From Stratiolaelaps scimitus (Eukaryota > Arthropoda > Arachnida > Mesostigmata > Laelapidae), in assembly GCA_019614645.1 (NCBI GenBank), contig JABWDB010000001.1, positions 29,009,501 to 29,073,500 on the forward strand: DNA of 64,000 nt, in the 5' to 3' direction. A model generated the notes under the pieces. That model was not told where the DNA came from, made no database searches, and worked only from the letters and a program-made list of their open reading frames with translations. This document shows positions 36,890 to 51,700 of the stretch, piece by piece; within the stretch, counting starts at the first letter, position 1, and every line of letters starts with the position of its first letter. The position numbers and the translations under genes were made by a program.

Positions 36890-39800
36890 GGTCTGCACTA
36901 GCTCGAGCGGCATCAGCAACAACGGGACGACGATATCAATAAATAGAATTATGATGGCAGCAATAATAAAAAGCATATAATCCGTAAATGGTGAAGTCGA
37001 TCACGCACGATCAGATCATTTGAGACTGTCATCACGCAATAAACCACAACGAACCACAAAGCTATAAGCTTATTTTAATAGTGACGACGCATATCGGATG
37101 CTGCTACTTGGTCACCGCCTAGCGAGTCAGTCAGCCAGCGAATAAGCGCGGCCATAGCTCGGGTATCGTCGTGGTCGCGTTTGTGACCCGCGTTTGCATC
37201 GACACGACCGGAAGAAGAGCAGCCGTGGCCAGCGCGAGAGCCGCTATCCTGGTCGACCACCGACCATGACGATTTGGCGCCTCTGAAAAGCGTGCAGGCA
37301 AGCCAGCGAGTGGGTGGGTCACTTGCAATTCGTTAGAACCAATGGCGAATTTAGACCACACTACGTCGCTACCGTCCGACAACCGGCAGTAGCAGCAGCA
37401 GCAACAACCTGTTATTCAGGTGGAGAGTATTATAATACTAGCAGAACTGTCACCACCACGGTCGCTTGTGCGTCTCCGTGTGTGCCTGTGTGTAAGCATG
37501 CGCTTATTGTGTCATGGAACGAATGGCGACCGAATTGTCGCCATCTATTTAAGCACTGCGCACGCACAATATATATATATATATATATATTTATGTATTA
37601 TATCACAATATATTGTATATATATGAGCCGAATTCTACTGTGACCGTGGAGTGACCACTACTTAGATATGATGAGGGATGAGAGAACATTGACCTCGTTG
37701 ACAGGAGCAGTTTTTGCAGTTTATTATTTTCCCTTCGCACCGTTTTCTTGTGTCTAGAATTGCCGCACACATGCTACAACCGCCGCTGGGTTACAACGAC
37801 CTCAATGTTATTATTGGATATTAAATGTGTGCTGGTTTTATCAAATACGTATGTAAATTTATATATATATATATATACGTTTAGCAATAAATATATAGGA
37901 CATAAATATTTGATATTTCCTCGAAAATTCCTGAATACGATGGTAGACACGGCATTGCCGAGACCCTTCCAGCTATTACGTTCGCATCTACAATGCACAT
38001 CCTACTCGGATCATGCGTATGAAGATTAAAAAAAATGCGTGAATAAACTACTTGAATTTATTATGATATGGTCGACAGATGTGACATAAATATGTGCTTG
38101 AAATTTATAGAAAAACAAACACGGGCGAAATAACGCCCAGACGTTATTGCTCAAGCAGGGCCCCGAACTTGTCCGGAGGTGGCTCCATCGAAATGTTTCC
38201 ACCTCAGCGCGAGGTCAGCTAACAGCTGCAAGATGACATTTCTTCTCTAGGTGTCGTCCACTCGGGCTCAAATCACCCAAGTCACGAGTGGCAGTGTAGA
38301 GTTGTCGCGGCGGCAGCAGCAGCAACAGCCGCAGCAGGATTGGCAAGACCTTGGCGGACCCAGTGAGTGGCGTTGCTGGACGAGCCGGGCGAAAGGAAGC
38401 TCCTCGCATTATTTTAGTCCACGTAATGTGACGCTATTTGTCGATTTATGCGCTCACCCAATGCCACCGCCACCTCCGCCACCCTGACTGTCCACTTGCT
38501 CGCTGGCTTACCTGCATGCCTGCCTACCTACCTACCTGGATAGGATTTAGCAGGTGTGGTCGAACAGCGTGCGTGCGCGCGCGCGCGCGTCTACCCAGCA
38601 TTTGCCCCGATCAATTTGATGCCCGTTGTTTTTGTTGGTTTCTTGTTTTATTTGATTACGTTGTGCGAGGACCGATGCTAGTGGACATCGGCTCAACAAT
38701 AGCAATAGTCACAACGAAAGTAGCAGCAGCGTCGGCCGGGCTCAGCCAGAGAAGCACGCACCACCCATTATGTGTTACCATATGGGAATATTGTTGTTGT
38801 TGTTGCTGCTGCTGCTGCAGTCGCCAATATTGTCATCGTCGCCGCCGCCGTGGTCATGATACAGAAGAAATGACCGAGCAAACAGATCGGATCGCCGGAA
38901 GAAGGCGAACAAGCGTCGACACGACAGGTAATGATGCATGCGTGCGTTACGTGAACAGCGAAATACTCCTACTAGTACCACTAGTGCAACTGTAGACTGA
39001 CAAACGCACGTGTGTCTTCATGATCAACATAGTACAGTGGGAAAAAGTACACAACGCACAATCATATATATATATATATATATTATAATATTTGACCTCT
39101 GGAAAGGCTTCAGCGCAAATCAGGCCAACTTACGCAATCCAACATGACACAGTTTGTTTGTTGCTGCCGTGATCCCATCTTGACCAAGAGCCAATACGAT
39201 ACAATATATATATTTATTTATGCATGCACGCATTCGCCGTTGATCTTTGATATCGAAATCGACGCTTATTCGAGACACGCGAAACAACTTCAAATTTTCA
39301 TGTCATCCTATTTAATTGTTTTCATTAGTTCTACACGAAAGCTGCGGTAACGCTGTCGAACGGCCGCACCGCTCGTTCAGCCGCCATGCTTGCTGCTTGT
39401 TGTCAAGACACACTGCAGCCAACGCGCGCCCATCGAGGAGCGATACGCAACTAAATGTCTCGCCGCCGTTATCGATGGTAATAATAAGAATAGAAATAGA
39501 CAGATGTACCTAATGCACAATGTTATTAAGGCCATTTGTGTTGTTGACGGGCCACAGGTGTTAGATTAGGATCATCGCGAACTGCCCCCGCTTGTGGTGG
39601 ATGCAAGGGAAGGACGATCCCCACGATCAGTGACAAATCGATTCGAGTTGAAATAGCCAGATACCTAGATAGGCCAGCAACTGTGCTATTGGTAAACCGC
39701 AGCTTAATCTCGGTCCGTTTGTACATTCATGGTACATCCACATCCAACTATCAGTATGCGGGTATGCGATCGTCAACAACCACATTGGTATATGTATAGT

Positions 39801-42800
39801 TGTCGATTTACGAGTAACGGCGTAGCCTATACTATGACGATATCAATATCGTTGTCAATATGGCTATTAACATAGTTGTTGCGATTCTCATTATTATTAT
39901 TATTTTTATTGCTATTATTGCGGTTGACACCGTAGTCATTACTACTCCACCGTGCCCGTCTGTTAGTTGTTGTGGATTGCACAACAGTCATGATGTAGTA
40001 TTTTCTCTATGAACATTCAGAGGGCATGTAGGTACAATACTTGGCCATCTATTTTGTCAGCAGACGACAACGTGGAGATACGATTGTGAGACCGAATTAT
40101 ATGTAGCCACATGGCCTTTGCCCGCGTGGTTGCCAATATCGTTGCGTGTTTACGTACCGGGCGCATCCAAACGAAGAGAAGATTCACTGAACAATAAATT
40201 ATTATTATTATTATTATTATAATCATCATCTTAATAATGACTTCTCCCGTTCCTTAAACGATGTCTGCGGCGTTCCCAATAAGCCGTCTGTCGAGGACGA
40301 TCGGACTGGCGACTGGTGGTGACCAATGACCGGCAGCGCTTTTGGCTGCTGACTCGGACCGAGTAGAAGATTTAAAACATACCATCACCAGCGGCAGCAA
40401 CAGCAGCAGCAGCAGTCGCATAAGAATAAAAATAATAATAAGCACAATCACAATCACTGTCTGACAAGGAAGACCAAGACGAGACGAACTGGAGGACGAA
40501 TATAAAGCGATGATAAAAAAATAAATAGATTGTGTTACATACATACATCCACTTATCCAGTTGTCTGTCTACAACGATCGCGTGGCCTTGTATCCTCCAC
40601 CCTGCAGTACCAATAACGGTGATGGAGCCCCAATCGCGCTGAATATGCCGCTGCGGCAGCGGCCACCGCCGCCGTCGCCGCCTGCACCACCACAATCTTC
40701 AATAATATCTGAGCGTGGTGGGGAAGATCCGCGGAAAGTAAGTTCAGTAAATTGATACATCAGAAACCATGTGATTGTTGAATCATGATCGGGCGAGATC
40801 AATCAAAATTACACAAGCAGTTCGGTTCGACAGCGGATGGACGCTGATGCGGCTGTGGGAGCTCAGAAAAAGAACGAATGTAAGGCGAAGCTAATATCTT
40901 TGAATCCCCTGGCGATGAACACTGACCTCAATGAGTTCGAAAATGAGTGAATTACCGTCAATCGGGCACCAAATTGTATGTTCGGGCTGCAATGGAATCA
41001 TCCAATGCGGCCAGCGAACATGAAGCCTCTTAGTCAATTCTCTCTCTCTCTCTCAAATAAAAAAAGCGCAATCATTATTTTTTTACTGGTGATTTCAATT
41101 TTTCGCTCTGTTGAATTTACCCAAAGGGTGATTACAGAACATTTATGTGGCCCGCAAGATGGTTGTGCTAATGATTGGAATCAACTATTACGATAGTTAT
41201 AATAATAATAATATTATTATTATTCCAATATTGACACGATTAGACACTATTTGATAGCTCAGTCGAGAGTATACACAATGCAATCGATGAATATAATCCT
41301 AAGTGCATTTACAGTGTTCCTCACATTCGTTCATTGATTCGCTATCTTTTGGCAGCGACCTTCGATAACCCCCGGCCGATCGCCCGCCTCCCCCCGCCTG
41401 CCTCTGAGCGTGGTACGCGTCTGTCCTTTCAAAGACATACGCTATGCATGTTATAGCATACGTCGCAGACATTTGACACTTAGCAGACAAGATACCATCG
41501 CTCGACATCGAAGTGGACGACAACAACAGCAACGAGGGACTATCTAGACATCGGCGTCTCTTTATTTCTCTCTCTCTCTGTTTCTCTCGCCATCTCGCTG
41601 TATGTCTGCGTGGCTCCACACTCGTCATTCTCTCTGACTGGCGTTCTAACGCGTACATTCAGTAGCATTGAATAGCGCAGACGGGAACCGGGGCCGCCGC
41701 CGTTGCTGCCGGAGTTGATGCCCAAGCCGAGGTGTCTGCTGTTTGGTTTACAGCAGAGCGATCATGGCGTGTCAGCTGTGGGTCTCGCGCAGCTTGCGCC
41801 CGGCCGGCCGTTCTGCTCGGCTTCGGCCCCCAACTTGTTCGTCGGTGAGCCGACGCATGGATCCCCGTTCTCTTCCGTGGTTCTGGGGTACGAGTACAGA
41901 AAGGAAATCCGACATCAGCCAGGAGGCTGCACCCCCACAGGGGTCCTCAACTGCCCGGCTCCACAAGAGCCGGCGCCGCAGAGGTGGCCGCGTCGGCGGC
42001 GGCGGCGATGACGACAACGGCGGCGGTGGCGGCGGCCTTCGACGGCACGCTGAATTTCAACCATCGAACGGGTGCTGAGACCAAACGCACAGGCGATATC
42101 TATCTATCTATGTATGAATCTAAAAGATCTGTCTATGGTTGCCGCACGTGCGTGACGGTGTTTTCTCATACACTTTTGAAGATCGTACAAACGCACCACC
42201 AATAACACAAGCAGCAGCAGCAGCAACAGCAGCAACAGCAATATACGTAGATTCCAATGTACACGAGTAGATGCATGCCGTAAGAATGTAAAGTGGAGCC
42301 AGGACGCTGTTACAATGCCTTTTCGATTCTTGCTATTGCTGCCGCAGAAGCGCGTACAGTAGCGGCGTAGCGCTGCTGTACAGGACGAGGATGTTTGAGG
42401 TGGCTGCTGAATCTGGCCTTTAGCAGGCGCTACTCGACGAGGCGCATGACGCACATGAGCGAATCGTGTTTGAGGAATGGTCTGGTCTGGACTCACTCTC
42501 TCTCGCTCTCTCTCTCGCTCAACTCCCATACCCCAAGCCCCGCCCTCGCTATTCGCGGCCGGACGATAGTGAAGTCAGCTAAATATACTACTATACAACC
42601 ACTGCCGCTGTTGCCGGCGAGAAAAGGGTGTATTCACTGAAAAGGTGTACGGTTGCTTCGGCGGTCTGTTGTCACGACGGCCGTAAGCGACGACTCGGTG
42701 CCTTCCCTGCCAGCTGATTTTCTAGAACAGACAACACATGCACATATGCGCTCGGCATAGATAACCCGGAATGCGTTTCTAAATATAGCAATAGAAATGT

Positions 42801-44451
42801 CCGTCGCACTTTTTCTCCTATTCACATTCAAATATATATAATCGTAAATAAACGGAGGCAAGCACTCAATCGTAAATTCTCATTCGTAAGCGCTCAGTTG
42901 TCATCCGTAAAGGGGATGTAGAAGAAATTCAAAAATGCTCGTGACACACAGGCGTATGATAGCCCACCATGCGAAGGTAAGTAAGCACATCGTCGGCAAC
43001 GGAAAGTGCCACTGTTGACACGGCACGATGGTCGAATAAAACTGATCCTCAATCGGAAGCGTCGAGCGAAATGTCAAACACACGTTGAGGCGAGTGCCAT
43101 GAACGAATTTACGAGAACACTAAAACACAAGACCGAAAAAGATTTCGAAGCTCGTTAATAGGCTCGCACTAGCCGGCAGATGAGAACTGGTGAAGTGACC
43201 GACTCAGAGGGAAGCAGGTAACATAGCCGACCGCTATAGTGAGTTCTCTCAGAATGGCTGATGAGCAGGCCACAAGGGCTATCTACTTTTAGAAACGGTG
43301 TTTTCCTCATTAAGCCTGCAAATCACTCTTGGCCACACTTGACCCTATCCAAAGTAGGTGCAGAAAGCATTTGTACATGTAAATGTGAGCCTATCCAGTC
43401 ACTGGTGGTTCAAACGGATAAACTATCCACCTAACTATCGACCAATTTCCCCAATGTCATTCTTATATAGCAACAAAAAAAAAACTCGTTGATAGATGCG
43501 TTGAAAAACGAGAGCAAAAGACTTTCTCGATGAAGCCGCCGCCGCCCCCCTCCCCCCCCCCTTTTTCTTCAACAACCAGCCCCGTTCGTCAGAGCAGAAC
43601 GAACGTAACGCGGTTTGAGTTTATCTTCATCACAGGTCCTCTCGACAAGGAGACACGTTTCCGCAATATCACCTACAATATCTCACCTACCCCCGTGGTC
43701 TTCATATCACCGAAAACAAAGTTCCACCGAAGGGCCGACAGACCGTTCACTGCTGACCGAAAAACGGATGCGAACCTTGAAGGTTGGCTATCTTTATTTT
43801 TCATCATATCTTTCAATAGTTATATATTATCACATCTCTCTGTATCGCATTCGTCACCCGCGGATCGTCTCTACACATAAGCCCCACAGCGGCGTACCGG
43901 CAAACAGACACGAACGGCGTCCCAGTGACTAACTGGCTGACTCACTGACTGAATGAATGAATGAGCGCTAAAAAGTTGATCATCTATTTTCGGCACTGTC
44001 TCATCACTGTCCTTCCTGTCTCAATCCACCGAGCGCGTTCTCTCGCGACAAATTCGTGCCCAGCGAGGCGGTGTACCCTCCGGATTCATTTGCTCGGCGA
44101 AGGTCTCCCTCCGGAGAAGCGCGCAAAGAGAGACAACGGATCACTGGCTGGCCCTCCGACTCATTCCCGCAGCCACTCTGTTCTCGGATGTCTCCCCCCG
44201 GAGTGGCGGCACCGACAGAAGAAGACCCAGGGACCGGGTACCGAGGAACAGAGCAGCACTTAGTCGGCTTCCTTTTTTTTTTCTCTCCCTTTGATCCTCT
44301 TCTTCCCTCTCGAACGGCGGCGGTTTCGCGTTTTTTTTTTCCGCTTTTCCCGCTCCCCCGGCGGACGACCGAGGGAGACGGGAAAAATTACAACAAATTG
44401 GTGGAAATTACGCCGCCACTTGGGGACTAGACATAGACCGCGACGACGACG
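34644..44451. other. Non-coding stretch with TA tracts and a small CpG island
   Basis: Includes three TA tracts at 36.5-37.6 kb, an alternating GC run at about 38574-38588, CTG repeats at 38800-38818, (ATT)n at 40198-40220 and a GC-rich patch at 41.69-42.06 kb that is open in several frames. A 185-codon frame at 38438-38995 contains a long Cys run from the CTG repeat and is doubtful. Confidence 0.5.
36548..36580. repeat. (TA)n microsatellite
   Basis: A run of about 16 TA units. A second run of similar length lies at 36857-36887 and a third at 37568-37591, so three TA tracts occur within 1.1 kb. Confidence 0.9.
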
Positions 44452-44518
44452 ATGAATACAACAACAGCAACAACAACAGCAACGGCAGCAACGGCAACAA
44501 CAGCAGCAACAGCAACAA

Positions 44519-44553
<35 letters not shown>

Positions 44554-44577
44554 GCAACAACATCAACCGCGATAACA
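44452..44577. repeat. (CAA/CAG)n trinucleotide tract
   Basis: About 126 bp of nearly pure CAA/CAG/GCA triplets. It stays open on both strands as Thr-rich or Val-rich frames, which are repeat artefacts. Similar smaller tracts lie at 27145-27232, 42211-42243, 54137-54196 and 58590-58860. GCC-type tracts lie at 4707-4738, 5054-5082 and 13980-14009. Confidence 0.9.
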
Positions 44578-47500
44578 ACTATTATACACAAGTCAAACGG
44601 TTCTATTGTGGTCGAACAGGGCACATGGCGGTAAAGGAGCCGAGCAGATCTGTGATATCTTTCTGATCTTTGGCTTTATTATTGCTTTCTCTATGACGAA
44701 TGGATAATTGACGTGCGTCTGGACATCGCTCATTCCCTATCTCATTTTCTCTCTCTGTTTTACGGAGGGACGCTCACTGGCCCCATCGTTCGGTGACTGG
44801 GTGACGCCCCCACAGCAACAACAGCAACGACAACAGCGGCCACTCTTCTGTCTTCTCTTGTTTCCTCGCGACTGCCGATGGCGGTGGCCACCAACGGCAG
44901 ATAATCATCGTCCAGCAAATGCGCGCGGGCTGAATTGTCTATAGGCGGGTAGTGTCTAATGTGTAGTGTCACCGTTAAGTGTTGCATAGACCGGGTGGAG
45001 GTGGCTCTGCACCTCAGATCAGCTAGCCAAGTCAGGCCAGCCAACAGCTCGCTGAGTCGACCAACCCAATGAGTCAGACAAACGAACGCAGAGGAAACTT
45101 ATCATCGCATAGCCGACAACCAGCACATCCAAGCGTTTTGTGGTTCGCCAAGCTTTTCGCTGCTCCGCGTCCAAGGAGGAGCCAACCTCTGGCGGTGGCC
45201 GCCGCAGCAACGCCAATAAGCACAACCGCTAGATATCGTTTGTATTTAGATTTACTATTCATGAAATTACTTCTGTGCTTCTCAGTCTCCCGCCATTAAG
45301 CGCCCACACATACACCTACTCCCGCCCACATATATATATCATATGTTTCATACACCTGCACTTGGTCGCAGCCGCCTCCAGCGGTATACAACACAAACAA
45401 ACCGACAGACATACATTGCAACAGGCCACACGGCACCGTATCCTTCCCCTCCGCTCGAATCATAGATACAATGGTAGTCAGGCAGCCATTTTAGGTCTGC
45501 CATTTGGGGCGCTGCATGCGTCTTGAGTAATTTACGGTTACAATATACACATACATAGGTGTTCTATACACACTGCATGCATCGTTGCATGCATATGTAC
45601 AAAAAAAATTTCTATATATACATGGTTAGGTGTAGGTGTGACGCGGATGAGTGCCATAAGTTCAGCCCTGTGCAGAGAGAGAGAGCGCCGCGCCGCCACT
45701 GCGGCGTGGCCATCTGTTTGCTGTATGTGTTGTGTTCTAATATTGTCGTGGTATCGTAATAGCCGTGTGGCAGCGGCCTCGGCGACGACGCTTGCCAGTG
45801 TCGGCGATATTAAACGTAATTGTAGCTCGGTCTAACTGGCGGGTTGGGAGGGCAAAACCCTTCTTTGCCGGCTATGCTACCATGCCCATCTGCCTCGGCT
45901 GCTGCGGGATGTTCCGGCAACTCGTCCGACTAAACTCTCGTCCTACACCCCCGCCCCCCGCCCCCCATGCTCTCTCTGTCTGTTCTTTTATCTCGCTTAC
46001 TCTGAGCGGCTCTTCCGGCCTCAGAGCTTCTCCCTCACGTCTGATCGTGTCATGCGTGCGCCGTGTGACACGTTCATCTATTTCCCATAGGCGATACCCC
46101 ATAGATAGGGGGGACACACACACACACACACAGATACGATGTTGTTCATTAGTATCGAATCAAAATAACGCTTGTTCACGCCCCCGGGCCCAACCGGCCG
46201 GCTACACTCGTGCCACGGCGGGGTAGTTACTCGAAATGAATAAATAGTCGTTTATCAATCGGTGTGTTCGTATTATCATTATCTACATGTGTCCACATCC
46301 ATGTATTTTGTACATGGGTAAATCGCTATGCGGCGACACAGTATGTCATCGCATGGCTGGTGCACTGCAGACGAGAAGAGAGTGAAGCCAATTCGGATCA
46401 TGTGCTTCAAGTAGCGGCCGTTAGACCCGCACGGCTTCAGGGACAGATCCGCTTTCGCTGGGATTGCGGGTGTATGTCCAACGTTCTCCTCAATTGTGGG
46501 GAGCTTGGATGGGGATAATGGTGGTAATGCAAATGATCTGTGGAAATGGCTATATTCGTTCGATTCGAAAGAGTAGCGTTGTCCGCTCGATCAGTTCTGT
46601 CTCGCCCCCCCGCCCCCCCACACTGGAAAAACGATTGAGAGGAATACAGCATTGCCAATGGACCTCTCCGCCTTGCGACCGCTAAACCAAACCGCCGCTC
46701 GTTCATTCAACGGACCGCAAACGTGAGCGCATGGATAAACGAGAAGGATTCTTGGTAAACACGAATTATAATGTGAGAATAAAAAGAAGGGAATGATCCC
46801 ACCCATTCAGCCCGGCCCGGCCCCGGATTCTAACGGACGCATATGAAAGGCGCTAGCTAGAACAGAGCTAGTTATTCAGATATGTATATTTGCAGAGGTG
46901 TACCTTTAATAAATAGATGATCTCATGTGTATTTTTGGACTAAGCCTCTGCTGCGATGGCGGTGATGTCAGCCTGCATTGGGATTTCCTATGGAGCGGCC
47001 CAGAGAGTGATAACTAGAGATGCAATACACCGATGAAGATAGAAGAGACCACGTGTTTATTTCATTAACGCTGTAATGATGAGACAGGAGAGACATAGGC
47101 GTTGTTGTCGTTGATACACATACAATATCTTATACGAGATCGCTCTCGCTCGCAAGCGCACGTGGAGTTGAGGCTGCGTGACCGATTCCTGCTTCCGACC
47201 AGAATATTGGATAATATCCGAGTATCGGATAAATCAACTAAATTAATAAAATCAATGCTCCGATGCAACGGGCGGCCCCGCACCGCAGTACCCGCACATT
47301 TCATCTTTCCAGGCATTGATCCGTACCCGCTGTAAACCAGAGGTGTAAGCAGCAGAGAAACACGAATGGCGAACGAGCTTCGTCGAAAATTTCATCAACT
47401 CAGTCTCTCAACGTAAGTCAAACTTATTCTGCGCTAAGTAGCGTAGGCGGGCGCGGCAACATAAACATACTGTCGACCTTGAACCCCTCTCAAGATACCT

Positions 47501-48590
47501 GGCAAATGAACTTGAAAGATGAAGAAAAAGCCACGAATCATGATCCGGCACACCACAGCGAATTATAGAAGCCATTACTGCTCCACTCTAAGTCGGCGAA
47601 TACTGCTCTCTGCAGTATTATTATTATATTCCGCTCGATTGCCTCAGTCCACTGCCTGATAGATCTTGTAGCAGTGTGCAAATGCGGCCTATATATCGTA
47701 TAGGCTCTTGGCTCTGTCATTAGCTGAATTCGTCTATTGAGTGTTGTAATGTGCCTTCACATGATGGCATTGTGCTCCTGTCACTTGGTACCGTTAACAG
47801 AACTAAATGAAGATTCGAATCTAATTTTTAGACACACGCACGCACATATGTTTACAGAAGTAAACCATGTACATATTATATATTGTGCATGATGATTACA
47901 GTCCTCATCAGCAGTCATCGGCAGCCAACCGCTAGCCAGCGAATGTCTATACCATCAGCATCATCTATATTTGACACATTAGCATAGCATGCGCAGAGAA
48001 CTAGCTACAGCAAAAAAACGTTGATACAAAGCTGAATAGTTGGCTGCTCACTTGAGTGGGGGCATAAGACGGTGACCCACGGCTGATACACACGGCATAA
48101 TGCTGCGCATGCTAACGACGACGATCGAGTTCCATTATACTGCTTGTATAAATAGGAATTAAGCCTTGAATCACCCACTGAACGCCTACCCGCCACTACT
48201 GCTGCCTACTATGTCAAAGGCGCCATGGCATGAACGAACACATCTCGTGGTGTGTCTACCTAATATTAATGCCCTATCAAGATCACCTATCTCGCGCACC
48301 GCCTTTGTTTACAGCGCCATCATCGGCATAATTGCCTCCCTATCGCCGTGGTTAGCGGTGGCGGCGGTGGCGGTGAGCGAGCGAGAATTCCTGTAACTGG
48401 CCTTCGAAGGGCAGCTAGCAAATGAATCAAGCACGATGGAAGGATGCCCGATGTAGCCGAATGAAACCTTGAAGGGATCAAATGGTCCGTAATCAACGAA
48501 AAACAGCAACAGCAACGACTAGATCACAGCAGGTATTTTTGTAGAATCGGTCGAACAACGCATCTCTCTCTGCCTGTCTCGCTCTCTTGC
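44578..48590. other. Non-coding stretch
   Basis: GC-mixed to about 46.7 kb, then AT-richer. Opposite open frames coincide at 47065-47335 with no recognisable domain. If the exon at 48591 is real, 47.0-48.6 kb could be its 3' untranslated region. Confidence 0.45.
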
Positions 48591-48717
48591 TCAGCGTTTT
48601 TTGCGAAGAACCGGTGCATTGTTTTGCATATCATTGTTTGCCTTAAGCCTACGTGCCTCCTGCACGACCTCCGGTGTACAAAGCTCATCCCGAGTCCGGC
48701 TTAGGGCAGGGTATTCT
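48591..48717 (-). CDS. Candidate terminal coding exon, product unknown
   Basis: On the minus strand, a pyrimidine-rich stretch ending TATATCTCGCCTAG forms a good 3' splice site just before 48717. The exon then reads, after a split codon, EYPALSRTRDELCTPEVVQE and on through ARRLKANNDM to LRKKR, and stops at TGA (48593-48591). The mix of third-position bases, the absence of low-complexity repeats and the basic end look like a real C-terminus, partly helical and charged. I do not recognise the family. The 3' untranslated region would run leftward. An AATAAA on this strand lies near 47057, which would give a long 3' UTR. No upstream exon can be joined with confidence. Confidence 0.3.
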
Positions 48718-51700
48718 CTAGGCGAGATATATAAAAAGATTGAATCGATCAGAGTGAGCAGAACATATGGAAGTTGGCGAAAGCCTCGCACGGTATTTGC
48801 TAATTTTCGCAGCATTAACAAGAGTAAGATTGTTTTCTAGAGAAATTCTACCTCATCGACACGATCGACAGCAAGTAATACGACTTGTGGCCGCGCCTCA
48901 GGCCTACGAATCGAGGGGCCGAAAACTACAAGCGTCATCGTCATTGTTGTTGTCGTTGTTGCCGTTCAGAGCACCTCCGGAAGGCCGGAGCGGAACCGCA
49001 ACAAAAAATCGGCCTCACCGTTCGCCGGACTTTCTCCAGATCTATAATATTTATTTCCTTCCCATCTTCAAGTGGTCTCTTTTTCTCCTTTTTGCCTCAC
49101 GACGCCCGCACCCTGAAGCCCTCCCCCCGGGTCTGATTCCAATGGCGCAAATTCAACTTCTCGAACGCGCTGATGATTATTGCGATCAGTAAATCATAGC
49201 GGCTAGCAGCGCCTCTGGCCCTTTGCGCTAGCGCCTATGCGCTCGTTCTCGTAGAGCCGAGCGCCGAACCGTCCAGGTACATATGTATATCGCGCGTTGA
49301 CGGGGCGGCGGTCATCGTGCGAATTTCTGGAAGGCTGCGGCGCCGTTGTTTTTTCTATGGCCCCGCCTCCATTCTGCTTCGTTCCATTCTCTGATTCTAG
49401 ACGTTTAAATCATCGTCTGTTTTTTTCTTGCGATTCGACTCAGAAGTCAAATTCGCTCGTGGATTCGCCGACGCTTTGTTCGTATGCTTCCGTTCGTTGG
49501 CTTGGCCGGTGTCTTGGCGACTGGCGCGCGCGCGCGCGCATGCTAAACGGCCACAGACAACCTACAGTGAGACGCGAGCAGTCGGCATTGTGCTAGATCT
49601 CCGACGCTACAATCCGCAGATCGATATCGCACAACGACTAAGGTTTTTTCTTCGTACAACGACTACTACCACTACTACCTATCATAGAGCAGTGCAAAAA
49701 TCGGCCTCGACGAGAGCAGCCACAGATCGCTATTGGAGCCGCCCGCCACTCCAACGGCACAATCATAATGATGACGACGATAACAGTAACAATACAATAA
49801 GGAGTACGCCTCCAAAACACATATACACACACACGCACATAGATATACTGGTAGAAATAGCCGTTTGTATTATAATCGTGGGCGGTTTTAATAGTATCGG
49901 GTGAGTATTAAAGCATGCCATATCTCTCTTTGAAACGTCTGCTGAAAGGTGGTTCATCTGCAACCACTGCTGCTGCTGCCGCCGCTCTCGCTGCTGGTGT
50001 TATTAAGTGATTACGTGAATCTGCGCATATCCAGTACAACACAATAGGTTCATAGATCTATTAGATAGAACATACGATCTAGAACAGCAACTGCGCAGAG
50101 TTCGATTATCTTAGAAACCGTCATAAACACACACATACACGATTATCGGTTAATGACAGTATATGTATGCATATTGCAGGCTAGAAATATATGCACACAT
50201 ACACATAATATATATATATGTGTATATATTTGCAGCAATATATATATATATATATATATAACAATTTACAGCTCTACTATTATACAAAGTGTTATACAAA
50301 ACAGACCGCTATTCCGATCGTACCCGTTTTCCATCCATAGTAGACATATTGCCTAATTAGGGTATTTTACAATGATAATAATTGGTTACAATAAGCGAAT
50401 AGGGACAGAGGAGGTTCGGGTAGAAGATATCGTAGAAGACCGGGTGTGTTGAATTTCTGTGTTAGAGGTTTAATTTAAAGAAAAATAGTTACATTGTGGG
50501 AGGTACACATCTAACTGCTGCCTACGAACGATCGCGTCAATATCCGAACTGCCGCCATTATCGCGATTTTATAATAGTTGATTTATTGAGAGGTAGATAC
50601 GCGAGCCTGTATCAATTATACAATATGCCATATGTCGCTGTGCCTCACAATTTTACATCTATTAATGCATTATAGCGTGGGTATGCACGTACAACTAGTT
50701 AATATGCGGTGTAATTCAAGGCAACAAAAGCAAGAAGACGATTGAAAGCTTCTGATTCGGTGCAAGAATTATAATTAGTTAGTTAGCAGATTGGATTTTG
50801 CTTTAGACGGAAAATATGCGTAAATCTATATATATATATATGCATATATATGTGACCATAATGGCCATTTCGTAATCGCCCGCACACCTGAGTAATGTAA
50901 ATTTATATATTGTGTTACTAAGATATCATAATTAATAGAATAATTAATTATTCAGGTTACAAATAAAGTAAATGTGTTCAAGGGTGTATTTTACTGTTGA
51001 TATTCTTACTTCGAAAAACGGTTTCATATATTGTAGGGACTGTATACATTTTGTGTACAAACGAGCTAATATATCTAATTTTGCCTCATATAACATTACT
51101 ACCAATCAATTTCACAAATACGACTTGTGAGGACCGCCTCGCGGCGGAGCGGGCGGAGTTGTTTTGGCGCCCAGCAGACACACGCACACGCAGAATGACA
51201 ATGACATGCAGCAGTTGTCAACGAGCACATTTTTGAACGGCATTATGGCCAAAGCAAATGAAACAAATACGTCTTTATTAAACGCCGGCTGAATGCAGGC
51301 GCGATCCGTTTGTGTTAGATAACAGAATCGGCTTATCAGTGTATTATTAATACAGCATTATCGGTAGTAGTCGGCATTAGATGATTAATGTTGTTTATAA
51401 TTACAACGGTTGCTTTTTTTATACGACTGCGAAAATATTCACCTATCTCAAGAAAACCAACCAGAAACAAATGCCCCATATATATATATATATATGACTA
51501 CATTCAGCGTAGTAAATCAAATTAAGCTAAAATCAATGCCGTATGCAATGTCCATTACGCGCAGCTACGTAGAGATACACGCTTTAGCCTAACAACAACA
51601 ACAACAACGACAAAAAAATCAGCATCACCGTGCTATCAGAATATGATGCGTCCACAAAAAAAATCACCAATAGTCGATCACGAATCAACATAGAGCAGTT

